Assembly (NCBI RefSeq): GCF_003626635.1
Contig: NZ_RAZT01000019.1
Span: 1-64,000, forward strand
Origin: Micromonospora musae
GTDB lineage: Bacteria; Actinomycetota; Actinomycetes; Mycobacteriales; Micromonosporaceae
Direction: 5' to 3'
Length of the DNA stretch: 64,000 nt
The position numbers were made by a program, and so were the translations under genes. Positions 49,653-58,166 of this stretch are shown here, in pieces; positions within the stretch are counted from its first letter, which is position 1, and the number at the start of each line of letters is the position of its first letter. The notes beneath the pieces were generated by a model that saw only the letters and a program-made list of their open reading frames with translations, did not search any database and was not told the DNA's origin.

Positions 49653-51712
49653 TGGCTTCGAACGGCACGATCCGGATCCTGGACGGCAACACCTTCGTGG
49701 TGTCGGAGGACACCGGGGACATCGAGGCCACGCCGAGCGAGCCGACCGGGCTCTTCTCACTGGACACGCGGTTCCTGTCGAAGTGGGTGCTGACCGTCAA
49801 CGGCGAGCGGCTCAACGCGCTCTCCTTCGACGACCTCCAGTACTACGAGGCGCGGTTCTTCCTGGTGCCCGGCATGGCCACGCACTACATCGACGCGAAG
49901 CTGTCGATCATCCGGGAGCGGGCCGTCGGTGGCAGCTTCCGGGAACAGATCATCATCCTCAACCACGACGAGAAGCCCGTCGACCTGGAGGTCCGGATCG
50001 ACGCCGGCTCCGACTTCGCCGACCTGTTCCAGGTCAAGGACGAGATTTTGAACAAGAAGGGCGAGCTCTACAGCGAGGTCGAGTCCGACTGCCTACGGCT
50101 GGGCTACCGCCGCGGCAACTTCGTACGGCAGACCGCCATCGTCTCCTCCGCCCCGGCCCGGTACGACCGAGACGGGCTCGCCTACACCGTCCACCTGGAA
50201 CCGAACGAGCAGTGGGAGACCCGGATCGACGTCTCCACCACTGCCGTGGGGCCGGGCGGACGCGACCTGCGGTTGGGTGTGAGCACGCACGGCGCCGAAC
50301 GGCTGGCACTCCAGCACGACCTGGAGAAGTGGATCAAAAACGCGCCGAAGCTCAACAGCCAGCACGAGGCGCTCTCCTCGACGTACCGGCGCAGCCTCGT
50401 CGACCTGGCCGCGCTGCGCTTCTCGCCGCTCTCCCTGGGCGGGGCGACCCTGCCCGCCGCCGGCCTGCCGTGGTTCATGACCATGTTCGGCCGGGACAGC
50501 ATCCTGACCTGCCTGCAGACGTTGCCGTTCACCCCGGCGCTGTCGAAGACCACGCTGCGGATCCTGGCGTCGTTGCAGGGCAGCCGGTTCGACGACTTCC
50601 GGGAGGAGGACCCCGGCCGGATCCTGCACGAGATGCGGTACGGGGAGACCGCGGCCTTCGAGGAGCAACCCCACTCGCCGTACTACGGGTCGGTGGACGC
50701 CACGCCGCTCTTCGTGATCCTGCTCGACGAGTACGAGCGGTGGACCGGGGACGCCGCGCTGGTCAAGGAGCTGGAACAGGAGTCGCGGGCCGCGCTGCGC
50801 TGGATCGACGACTACGCGGACCTGGTCGGCACCGGCTACATCTGGTACGAGCGGCGCAACACCGACACCGGCCTGGAGAACCAGTGCTGGAAGGACTCCT
50901 GGGATTCGATCTCCTACTCTGACGGAAAGCTGCCGCCGTTTCCCCGGGCCACCTGCGAGGTGCAGGGGTACGCGTACGACGCGAAGGTCCGCGGCGCCCG
51001 CCTGGCCCGCGAGTTCTGGGACGATCCGGCGTACGCCGAGCAGCTCGAGCGGGAGGCGGCGCAGCTGAAGGAGCGGTTCAACCGCGACTTCTGGGTGGCG
51101 GACGGCGAGTACTTCGCCCTCGCGCTCGACCCCGACGGGCGTCAGTGCGATGTGTTGAGTTCGAACATCGGCCACCTGCTGTGGAGCGGCATCGTCTCGC
51201 ACGAACGGGCCGAGAAGATCGCACAGCACCTGGTCGGCCCGCGGCTCTTCTCCGGCTGGGGCGTGCGTACCCTCGCCGAGGGGGAGATCCGCTACAACCC
51301 GATCGGCTACCACAACGGCACGATCTGGCCGTTCGACAACTCCTTCATCGCCTGGGGGCTGCGCCGGTACGGCTTCGCCGAGGAGGCGGCCATCATCGCC
51401 AGCGGCATCCTGGACGCGGCCACGTACTTCAGCGGCCGGCTGCCGGAGGCGTTCGGCGGCTACCACCGGGAGCTGACCAAGTTCCCGGTGGAGTACCCGA
51501 CCGCGTGCAGCCCGCAGGCGTGGTCGACCGGTACCCCGCTGCTGCTGCTCCGGACCATGCTCGGCCTGGAACCGCACGAGGGCCACCTCTCGGTGGACCC
51601 GCGGCTGCCGGTCGGCATGGGCCGGATCGAGGTGCTGGACATCCCGGGCCGCTGGGGCCGGGTGGACGCCTTCGCCCGCGGTCGGCTGGAGGTGCACAAC
51701 CTGATCGACTGA
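49652..51712 (+). CDS. Amylo-alpha-1,6-glucosidase-type protein (glycogen debranching N-terminal domain)
   Basis: 686 residues. The N-terminal GDE_N_bis domain (about 10-210: VSEDTGDIEATPSEPTGLFSLDTRFLSKWVLTVNGERL) is followed by an (alpha/alpha)6 barrel of the GH63/GH133-like type. Barrel motifs are LPWFMTMFGRDSILTCLQ (acidic GRD), GRILHEMRYGE, YYGSVDATPLFVILLDEYERWTGD, CWKDSWDSI and NGTIWPFDNSFIAWGLRRYG. It probably hydrolyses alpha-glucosidic or rhamnosidic linkages in storage or wall glycans. Coupled to the SCP2 gene. The family is often annotated glycogen debranching enzyme, but the substrate is unproven. Confidence 0.85.
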   Translation: MASNGTIRILDGNTFVVSEDTGDIEATPSEPTGLFSLDTRFLSKWVLTVNGERLNALSFDDLQYYEARFFLVPGMATHYIDAKLSIIRERAVGGSFREQIIILNHDEKPVDLEVRIDAGSDFADLFQVKDEILNKKGELYSEVESDCLRLGYRRGNFVRQTAIVSSAPARYDRDGLAYTVHLEPNEQWETRIDVSTTAVGPGGRDLRLGVSTHGAERLALQHDLEKWIKNAPKLNSQHEALSSTYRRSLVDLAALRFSPLSLGGATLPAAGLPWFMTMFGRDSILTCLQTLPFTPALSKTTLRILASLQGSRFDDFREEDPGRILHEMRYGETAAFEEQPHSPYYGSVDATPLFVILLDEYERWTGDAALVKELEQESRAALRWIDDYADLVGTGYIWYERRNTDTGLENQCWKDSWDSISYSDGKLPPFPRATCEVQGYAYDAKVRGARLAREFWDDPAYAEQLEREAAQLKERFNRDFWVADGEYFALALDPDGRQCDVLSSNIGHLLWSGIVSHERAEKIAQHLVGPRLFSGWGVRTLAEGEIRYNPIGYHNGTIWPFDNSFIAWGLRRYGFAEEAAIIASGILDAATYFSGRLPEAFGGYHRELTKFPVEYPTACSPQAWSTGTPLLLLRTMLGLEPHEGHLSVDPRLPVGMGRIEVLDIPGRWGRVDAFARGRLEVHNLID

Positions 51713-51751
51713 CCGCCCGCGGCGCCGCCCCGGCCCCGATCCCGCGCCGGT

Positions 51752-52399
51752 TCAGCTCGCCGGCAGGACGGTGTCGAGGAAGGCGGCGGTGGCCGCGTGC
51801 AGGTCGGGCCGGTCCAGGGCGAGCGCGTGGCCGCCGTGGGTGAGCCAGCTGTGCACCGGATGCCCGGCGGCCAGCAGCGCCCCGGTGAGCCCGACGGCCT
51901 GAGTCGCCGGCACCGAGCGATCGTCGGTGCCCTGGACCAGCAGCACCGGCACCCCGTTCCCGGCGTGGGTGGTGACCGTCGCGTCGACGGTCGCCGGGTC
52001 GCCGGGCGCGGGCGGGTGGCCGAGCAGGTCCGCCCATGGGTCGTCGCCGGCGCGTAGCCGCCGCCAGTCCGTGCCGAGCGGGTCCACCGGTGCCCAGTAC
52101 GCGAGCACACCCGCCACGTCGTCCGGGCGGTCCACCCCGCGCAACGCGAGGTGCAGGGCGAGCATCCCGCCGGCCGAGTCACCGGCCACCAGCAGCGGCA
52201 GACCGCCCGCCTCGGCCCGGGCCCGCCGGGCGGCGGCCCGGACGTCCTCCAGCTGGGCCGGCCAGCGCGCCTCGTGCACCAGCCGGTAACCGGCCGGAAC
52301 CACCCGCAGTCCGTGCGCGGCCAGCGCCGCGCCGTCCTCGCTCGCTCGGGCGCGCCACCCGCCGCCGTGGATCCAGAGCAGTACGCCGCGTTCGGTCAT
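51752..52399 (-). CDS. Alpha/beta hydrolase (HSL-like esterase)
   Basis: 215 residues. Oxyanion motif LLWIHGGGW, nucleophile elbow VAGDSAGGM, the Asp region QGTDDRSVP and catalytic His in THGGHALAL. This is the hormone-sensitive-lipase or carboxylesterase branch. It is shorter than usual because it begins just before the HGGG, leaving no cap domain. I use ATG 52399; the open frame continues upstream without support. Substrate unknown. Confidence 0.85.
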   Translation of the reverse strand: MTERGVLLWIHGGGWRARASEDGAALAAHGLRVVPAGYRLVHEARWPAQLEDVRAAARRARAEAGGLPLLVAGDSAGGMLALHLALRGVDRPDDVAGVLAYWAPVDPLGTDWRRLRAGDDPWADLLGHPPAPGDPATVDATVTTHAGNGVPVLLVQGTDDRSVPATQAVGLTGALLAAGHPVHSWLTHGGHALALDRPDLHAATAAFLDTVLPAS

Positions 52400-52607
52400 G
52401 CCGCCATGCTGCTGCGGGCACCGCCCCGACGACCAGTTTCTTCGCTGACGGCAGAAGATCCACGGCCGGGGTGGATGCCGCGACGGCGCCGGCTGAAGCA
52501 GCGAGCCCGGGGCGAGAGTGCCCAGGTCACCCCGGAGGCCGGATCGTTCCGCAGCCGGGCAGGATGGTGTCTGCCCCTGCGGCTCCCGCCCGACCAGGAT
52601 CCTTCCC

Positions 52608-53216
52608 ATGAGCAGAACAGCACTCGTCGTGATCGACGTCCAGGAGTCCTTCCGCCAGCGCCCGATCTGGGCGTACGGCTCCAACCCCGACATCGTCGGC
52701 CAGGTGAACCGGTTGGTGGCCGCCGCCCGCGAGCGGGGCGACCTGGTGCTCTGGGTCCTGCACGCCGAGCCCGGCAGCGGCGGCGTCTTCGACCCGGCCC
52801 TCGGACACGTACGACTGATCGACGGGCTGGCGGCGGCCGAGGGGGAGCCGACGCTGGTGAAGACCGCGCACAACGCGTTCACCACCACCAACCTCCAGCA
52901 GTTGCTCACCCTCGCCGGAGTCCACGACGTGACCGTGTGCGGGATCCGCACCGAGCAGTGCGTGGAGACCACCACCCGGCTCGGCTCCGACCTCGGCTAC
53001 CGGATGACGTTCGTGACCGACGCGACGATGACCTTCCCGATCCCGCACCGGGACCTCCCGGGGACGGCCGGCCCGGCGGAGATCCTCGCCGACCCGCGCA
53101 CCCTGTCGAACGAGGAGATCCTCCGCCGCACCGAGTACGCCCTGGCCGGCCGGTTCGCCACCGTACGCACGGTGGACGAGGTGACCGGCGCGTCCCTCTC
53201 CGGCGCGCGGAGCTGA
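52608..53216 (+). CDS. Isochorismatase-like cysteine hydrolase
   Basis: 202 residues. Catalytic triad of the family: Asp in LVVIDVQESF, Lys in TLVKTAHNAF and Cys in GIRTEQCVETT. Members hydrolyse amides, nicotinamide or isochorismate; the exact substrate is unknown. The adjacent GlxA-type regulator 3 nt downstream suggests the pair responds to and clears the same small molecule. ATG 52608 has a weak AGGA upstream. Confidence 0.9.
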   Translation: MSRTALVVIDVQESFRQRPIWAYGSNPDIVGQVNRLVAAARERGDLVLWVLHAEPGSGGVFDPALGHVRLIDGLAAAEGEPTLVKTAHNAFTTTNLQQLLTLAGVHDVTVCGIRTEQCVETTTRLGSDLGYRMTFVTDATMTFPIPHRDLPGTAGPAEILADPRTLSNEEILRRTEYALAGRFATVRTVDEVTGASLSGARS

Positions 53217-53219
53217 CCG

Positions 53220-54203
53220 ATGGCCCGGGTCGTCTTCCTGCTCGTTCCGCAGCTGCACCTGCTGGATCTCGCCGGGCCGGCCCAGGTCTTCTCCACCGCG
53301 GCCGACCTCGGCCACGACTACGAGCTGCACTACGTGGCCGAGCGGGAACGGGTGCCCACCGTGCAGGGCGTGCCGCTGGTCGCCCGTACCCGGTGGCCCG
53401 ACCTGACCCCCGACGACCTGCTGGTGGTGCCCGGCTGGCGGCCGAACGCGCACGGGCCGGCGGGCCCGGTCGGCCCGGACGATCTGCGGCGGCTCGCCGC
53501 GCACCACGCGGCCGGGGGCACCGTGGCGAGCGTCTGCGCCGGTGCGTACGCCCTCGGCCGGGCCGGCCTGCTCGACGGCCGGCGCTGCACCACCCACCAC
53601 GACGTGCAGGAGGACCTCGCCCGCCGGTATCCGGCCGCCCGGGTCGTCCAGGACGTGCTCTACGTGGTCGACGACCGGGTGGTCACCTCCGCCGGAATCG
53701 CCAGCGGGATCGACGTGGCGCTGCACCTGGTGGCCGGCCGGCACGGGCCCGCCGTCGCCGCCGACGTGGCCCGTGAGCTGGTGGTGTACGCCCGCCGCAA
53801 CGGTCTCGAACAGCAGGCCAGCGTGATGCTGCGGCACCGCTCGCACCTCTCCGACGCGGTGCACCGGGTGCAGAACCTGATCGACCGCCGCTACGCCGAG
53901 CGGCTGCCGCTCGCGGACCTGGCCGCCGCCGGTGGGGTCGCCGAGCGGACGCTGAACCGCCTCTTCCGGCAGGCCACCGGCCTCACCCCGCTCGGCTACC
54001 AGCAGCTCCTGCGGGTCGAGCGGGCGGAGCACCTGATCGGGCACGGCGTCACGGTGGAGGCGGCCGCGCGGACCGTCGGGTTCACCGATGCCCGAATGCT
54101 GCGTCGCCTGCGGGCCCGGACGCGTCGGGTGCCGGATCCGCAGCCCGCCGGTAGTAGTCGTCCCGGGACCGGAACTCGACCGGGAGCGACCCCGGCAGGG
54201 TGA
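53220..54203 (+). CDS. GlxA family regulator (DJ-1/PfpI domain plus AraC HTH)
   Basis: 327 residues. The N-terminal DJ-1/PfpI-like domain (VVFLLVPQLHLLDLAGPAQVFSTA, ASVCAGAYALGRAGLLDGRRCTTHH with the elbow Cys) senses a ligand. The C-terminal AraC domain has two HTHs (LPLADLAAAGGVAERTLNRLFRQATG and TVEAAARTVGFTDARMLRRL). It probably regulates the isochorismatase gene, whose stop is 3 nt upstream. The last 25 or so residues are low-complexity and overlap the convergent gene by 122 bp. Confidence 0.88.
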   Translation: MARVVFLLVPQLHLLDLAGPAQVFSTAADLGHDYELHYVAERERVPTVQGVPLVARTRWPDLTPDDLLVVPGWRPNAHGPAGPVGPDDLRRLAAHHAAGGTVASVCAGAYALGRAGLLDGRRCTTHHDVQEDLARRYPAARVVQDVLYVVDDRVVTSAGIASGIDVALHLVAGRHGPAVAADVARELVVYARRNGLEQQASVMLRHRSHLSDAVHRVQNLIDRRYAERLPLADLAAAGGVAERTLNRLFRQATGLTPLGYQQLLRVERAEHLIGHGVTVEAAARTVGFTDARMLRRLRARTRRVPDPQPAGSSRPGTGTRPGATPAG

Positions 54204-54822
54204 TCCGGGACTCCCCGATGAGGCGTCCCGCCGACCGCAACGCCAGCACGTCGCGCTCCTGCGGAGAGAGGTCGACCAGCTGGGGCCGGCCCAACCGGAA
54301 GGCGGCGACCGCCCGGCACACCTGCCGAGCCAGCCGGGCGATCTCGTCGGCCGGGCCGCCCAACGCGAGCGCCGGCTGCTGGATGGTCCGCAGCGCGTCG
54401 CACACGATCAGCAGCCGGGCCGGGCCGTCGTGGTCGGCCGGCGCCAGCTCCAGGCGAGACGGCCACTGCCAGCGGATCTGCCCGCTGAGCAGGCCGGGCA
54501 GCCGGACCGGCGGACGGTGCCGGGCGATGCCGACGGCTCGCCCACCGGCCAGCACGGCGAGCTGCGAACCCTCGCCCACCCAGACGACCCGCTGATCGGT
54601 GACGGTCACGGTCACCGGGCCGGGCAGCGTCCACACCCGCCGGATCTCGGTCGGGCCGAGCAGAAGTCCCGAGACCTCCACCCGGTGCCGCCAGAGCACC
54701 TGTTCGCCCAGGGTCGGCACCAGTTCGTACCGGCGGTCGAGCAACGGGCCCATCTCATCGTCCGGCGCGTCGAATCGGTGCGGACCGATGAAGAAGGGCG
54801 ACGCGTCAGCCTGCATCGTCAC
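54082..54822 (-). CDS. Hypothetical protein with PH-like N-terminal domain
   Basis: 246 residues. The first half looks like a bacterial PH-like beta domain (LGEQVLWRHRVEVSGLLLG, GPVTVTVTDQRVVWVGEG). The second half is helical (ADEIARLARQVCRAVAAFRLGRPQLVDLSPQERDVLALRSAG). No signal or TM. It is the last gene downstream of the response-regulator gene (67-nt gap) and may belong to that operon. Its 3' end overlaps the GlxA-type gene on the other strand by 122 bp. Function unknown. Confidence 0.6.
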   Translation of the reverse strand: MTMQADASPFFIGPHRFDAPDDEMGPLLDRRYELVPTLGEQVLWRHRVEVSGLLLGPTEIRRVWTLPGPVTVTVTDQRVVWVGEGSQLAVLAGGRAVGIARHRPPVRLPGLLSGQIRWQWPSRLELAPADHDGPARLLIVCDALRTIQQPALALGGPADEIARLARQVCRAVAAFRLGRPQLVDLSPQERDVLALRSAGRLIGESRITLPGSLPVEFRSRDDYYRRAADPAPDASGPAGDAAFGHR

Positions 54823-54889
54823 GACCTCCCACAGAGCTCACCCCTGCTTTCGAGCCTGGCGGACCACCGAACGGGTGTCATGACACCCG

Positions 54890-55603
54890 TTAGGGGGTCG
54901 GCCGGTCGTACCTCGCCTGCGACCGGTAGATGCCGATCTCTTCCGGCCGGATGAGGCCGTCCTCGATCGCGCGGGCGAGCAGCGCCGCCTTTGTGGCGGC
55001 CGGGCGGCCCGCCCGGGTGTACTTGATCCGCGCCCGGTCGACGTACTGCTTGACCGTGTGTTCGCTGATCCGCATCCGGCGGGCCACCGACGCCTTCGAC
55101 ATCGACTGGAACCAGAGCAGCAGCGCCTCGCGCTCCTTGTCGGAGAGGACCGGGCGATCCGGCCGCGGATCACCGACCATCGCCCCGGCCAGCGCCGGTG
55201 GCACGTACGGGCGGTCGCTCGCCGCGGCGAGCACCGTGGCGACGCAGTGCTCCCGACCCTCGTGCTTGGCGAGGAAGGCCACCGCACCGGCGTCCAGGGC
55301 GGCGAGCATCGTCTCCGGGTCGGTGTGCTCCGAGTAGACCACCACCCGGCGTCCCGCGGCGCTCAGCTCGGCCAGCTTGCCCAGCGCCATCCGACCGTGC
55401 AGCCGCAGGTCGAGCAGGACGACGTCGGCGTCCGGCGCGGCCCGGAGCACCTCGTCCGGATCGTCCCCCGTGGCCAGTACGGTCAGCAGCGGCTCGGTGG
55501 CCAGCCAGGCGCGTACCCCGTCGACCACCACCGGGTGGTCGTCCACGATGGCGACCCCGATGGGCCGTCCACCGCTCATCTCCGCCACCGGGTCTGCACC
55601 CAT
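54890..55603 (-). CDS. NarL/LuxR family response regulator
   Basis: 237 residues. Receiver domain with VAIVDDHPVVVDGVRAWL, phospho-acceptor Asp in VVLLDLRLHG, Ser/Thr region VVVYSEHTD and Lys in AFLAKHEG. A LuxR-type HTH follows (LSDKEREALLLWFQSMSKASVARRMRISEHTVKQYVDRARIKYTRAG). ATG 55603 has GGAGA at good spacing. ATG 55579, whose ATGA would overlap the upstream stop, is an alternative. It is the output of the two-kinase operon. Confidence 0.92.
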   Translation of the reverse strand: MGADPVAEMSGGRPIGVAIVDDHPVVVDGVRAWLATEPLLTVLATGDDPDEVLRAAPDADVVLLDLRLHGRMALGKLAELSAAGRRVVVYSEHTDPETMLAALDAGAVAFLAKHEGREHCVATVLAAASDRPYVPPALAGAMVGDPRPDRPVLSDKEREALLLWFQSMSKASVARRMRISEHTVKQYVDRARIKYTRAGRPAATKAALLARAIEDGLIRPEEIGIYRSQARYDRPTP

Positions 55604-56811
55604 CTGATCTCCCCGTCCCGCTCGTAGATCCGATCAACCCGGCCCTCGTGCGAACCGTTGTCCCACTCGGGCGGGCCGGTCGCGTCGGGGCCGTTCCGGT
55701 CGGGGGTGACGAGGCTGACCACCACCTCGTCCGGACCCGACACGACCGTCAACCGGGCCCACTCCAGGGCGTCCGCCAGCGTCGCCGTGAGCGGGTCGGC
55801 GAGCTGTCGGCGGACCTGCACCGGCAGCGGCGGTGGCGCACCGATGGTCACCAGGTCGATCGGGAGCCCGTTGCGTTCCGCCAGGTCGGCGGCGGCGCGC
55901 AGCTCGTGCAGCAGCGGATCGGGCACGTCGTCGGACTCGGCGATCAGCCGCCGTAGCCGGGCTGCCGCCAGCACCGCCCGGCGCTGCACGAGCGGGTCGG
56001 TGGGATCGGCGCGCCCGTCGGCCAGCTCCGCGAGCACCGCCCCCGCGGCGCCGCCGACCAGGGCCAGCCGGTCCCGGCGGTCCCGCCGGGCCCGTTCGGC
56101 GGCGTCCCGCTCCGCCGCCATGGCATGGGTGGCCGCGGAGGTGGTGGCCCGCTCCCGAGCCAGCACGGCGACGACCGCGCTGCCGACGTACGCCGCGATC
56201 GGCAGCGACGACGTGCCGTAGACGTACATCGCGAGGCGGGCCAGGTCGGCGGGGGTGGTCGCGCCGTATCCGACGACCGCCACGAGGGCGATGAGCGAGT
56301 GCGCGGCGAGCAGGGCGATCAGCCCCCGCACCCGCCGACCCCAGAGCGCCAGCATGAAGAACCAGCCGAGCGTGCCCCAGACCCAGTTCGCGGTGGTGAA
56401 GAGCGCCCGCTCGCCGGCGGCGGCGAAGACCGTCGCGTCGACCGCGAGCAGCAGCCCGGCCAACGGCCACGCCGGCAGTGGGGTCTGCCGCAGCAGCCGG
56501 ACCCCGGCCAGCACTCCGACCACGGCCACGACCGCCCAGGCCGTGAGCACCACGCCGGCGGCCGTCAGCTCCGCCCGGTTGGCCAGCACCGCCGGCAGCC
56601 CGATCACGCAGTGCCAGGCCAGTGCGATGGCGACCGCCGCGATGCGGGCACCGCGGTCCGAGGCCCACCCCACCGCGGCGGCGACCTGGCCCGCCGCCTG
56701 CGACGTGGCGCCGCCGTCCGAACCCGGGACCGGGGCGGGCGGTGCCGCGACGGTGAGCGCCGTGGCCGGGGCGTGCCGGTGCCGGACGGCGGCGTCGAGT
56801 TCAGCCGACAC
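55576..56811 (-). CDS. Degenerate membrane sensor kinase (partner of NarL-type system)
   Basis: 411 residues. About five TM helices (residues about 55-225: AAVAIALAWHCVIGLPAVLAN, VLTAWAVVAVVGVLAGVRLL and others) are followed by a cytoplasmic region. That region has neither the H-box DLHD(T/S) nor the N-box of a HATPase; in its place there is ARRDRRDRLALVGGAAGAVLAELADG and EWARLTVVSGPDEVVVSLV. It occupies the position of a second kinase between a normal kinase and the response regulator and overlaps both (11 nt and 28 nt). I infer a sensor-only subunit. Confidence 0.7.
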   Translation of the reverse strand: MSAELDAAVRHRHAPATALTVAAPPAPVPGSDGGATSQAAGQVAAAVGWASDRGARIAAVAIALAWHCVIGLPAVLANRAELTAAGVVLTAWAVVAVVGVLAGVRLLRQTPLPAWPLAGLLLAVDATVFAAAGERALFTTANWVWGTLGWFFMLALWGRRVRGLIALLAAHSLIALVAVVGYGATTPADLARLAMYVYGTSSLPIAAYVGSAVVAVLARERATTSAATHAMAAERDAAERARRDRRDRLALVGGAAGAVLAELADGRADPTDPLVQRRAVLAAARLRRLIAESDDVPDPLLHELRAAADLAERNGLPIDLVTIGAPPPLPVQVRRQLADPLTATLADALEWARLTVVSGPDEVVVSLVTPDRNGPDATGPPEWDNGSHEGRVDRIYERDGEIRWVQTRWRR

Positions 56812-57979
56812 CGGGCCACTCCAGGGTGATCCGGGTGCCCGCGCCGGGGGCGGAGTCGATCCGGGCGCTCCCGCCGATCGCCGTCATCCGTCCCCGGACC
56901 GACTCGCGCAGCCCGTACCGGTGCGGTGGGACGGCGGCCGGGTCGAAGCCGGGGCCGTCGTCGGCGACCTCGACCACGACGCCGAGCGCGGACCGGCTCA
57001 GACGCAGCTCGGCCGTCGCACCCGGGGCGTGCCGGACCACGTTGGACAGTGCCGCGTAGACGCTCTCCGCGACCGCGTCGGCCACGGCCGCCGGCACCGC
57101 GCACGGCGTCAGCTCGACGCTCATCGGCAGCGCCGGCATCCGGTCGCGGACCGACCGCAGCCGGTCGTCCAGCGACACCGGGCCGTCGGCGGGAACGGTC
57201 CGGGCGTCGGCGAGAGCGGTGAGCGTACGCAGGTCGGCGGCGCAGCGTCGACGCAGCTCCGCCGACGGGCCGGTGACCGCGCCGAGACCGACCATGGTGA
57301 GCGTGCCGAGCACGGTGTCGTGCAGGTCGCGGTTCTGCCGACGTTCGGACTCCCACGCCGTCCGGGCGACCACCGCCTCCCGGGCCAACCGTTGGTGCGC
57401 GGCGAAGGTCCGGTCGGCGCGGGAGATCCGGCGGCGCATCACCGCGCTCATCATCGCCGTGCAGCCGATCTGCACCAGCAGGGTCGCGGTGTGCGCGGCG
57501 GCCTCCCGCGGGTTCCCCGCCGCGTGCGCGCCGGTCGCGTAGCCCCCCACGACCAGCAGGCCGGCCGGGATCGACCAGCGGGCCGGCGCGGTGACCTGCG
57601 TGTTGATCACAGTGGTGCTGGCCAGCACCGCGATCCAGCTCCCCTCGCCGGGCAGCACCTCGGGGGCCACCAGCCGGGGGATGAGCAGGCAGGCGACCGT
57701 GGTCAGCGCCACGTCCCCGGCGATCAGGGTCGGCGTGACACCGTGCCGCAGGGCGCGCGTCGCGTACCAGATCGACCAGGCGGTCAGCGCCGCGACGCCG
57801 GCGAAGAGCAGGGCTGACTGCACCGGTGGCGTACGGACCGAGACGGCCACGATCGCGCCGACGAGCCCGCAGGTCAGCCGGAGCATGGCCGGCAGCGTGG
57901 TGAAGATCAGGCTGAGCGCGCCGCCGGCCGGGCTGTCCAGCACGGCGGGTGGCACGGTCCGAACGGGAACGGCCGGCAT
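56801..57979 (-). CDS. NarX/DesK-type histidine kinase
   Basis: 392 residues. Several TM helices (about residues 20-170), a short linker, then the HisKA_3 dimerisation helix with the phospho-accepting His in RDLHDTVLGTLTMVGL. The ATPase domain has N-box YAALSNVVRHAPG, G1 VADDGPGFD and G2-like YGLRESVRGRMTAIGG. It should autophosphorylate and pass phosphate to the 54890-55603 regulator. I use ATG 57979; the frame is open to 58072. First gene of the operon, with a dyad at 58068-58086 upstream. Confidence 0.9.
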   Translation of the reverse strand: MPAVPVRTVPPAVLDSPAGGALSLIFTTLPAMLRLTCGLVGAIVAVSVRTPPVQSALLFAGVAALTAWSIWYATRALRHGVTPTLIAGDVALTTVACLLIPRLVAPEVLPGEGSWIAVLASTTVINTQVTAPARWSIPAGLLVVGGYATGAHAAGNPREAAAHTATLLVQIGCTAMMSAVMRRRISRADRTFAAHQRLAREAVVARTAWESERRQNRDLHDTVLGTLTMVGLGAVTGPSAELRRRCAADLRTLTALADARTVPADGPVSLDDRLRSVRDRMPALPMSVELTPCAVPAAVADAVAESVYAALSNVVRHAPGATAELRLSRSALGVVVEVADDGPGFDPAAVPPHRYGLRESVRGRMTAIGGSARIDSAPGAGTRITLEWPGVG

Positions 57980-58067
57980 CGGGAGAAGTGTCCTTCCGGC
58001 AACGACCCGACCCGGGGTCGCGCGGCATAGATCGACGAGGAAGAATAACACGGCAGCGATACGCGTC

Positions 58068-58086
58068 GTCACACACGGTGTGCGAC
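58068..58086. promoter_or_regulatory. Dyad GTCACACAC-G-GTGTGCGAC upstream of the kinase operon
   Basis: A 19-bp near-perfect inverted repeat (one mismatch) about 90 nt upstream of the kinase gene. On the minus strand TGACGA then TATTCT (18-bp spacer) could be a promoter just downstream of it. Possible binding site of the operon's own response regulator. Confidence 0.4.
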
Positions 58087-58166
58087 AAGCGGTCTCTTGT
58101 CCGTCGACGCTGGTCAGCGCCTCGCGCCGAACGGGAACCGGTTACCGCCCGTCAACCGGCACGCGC

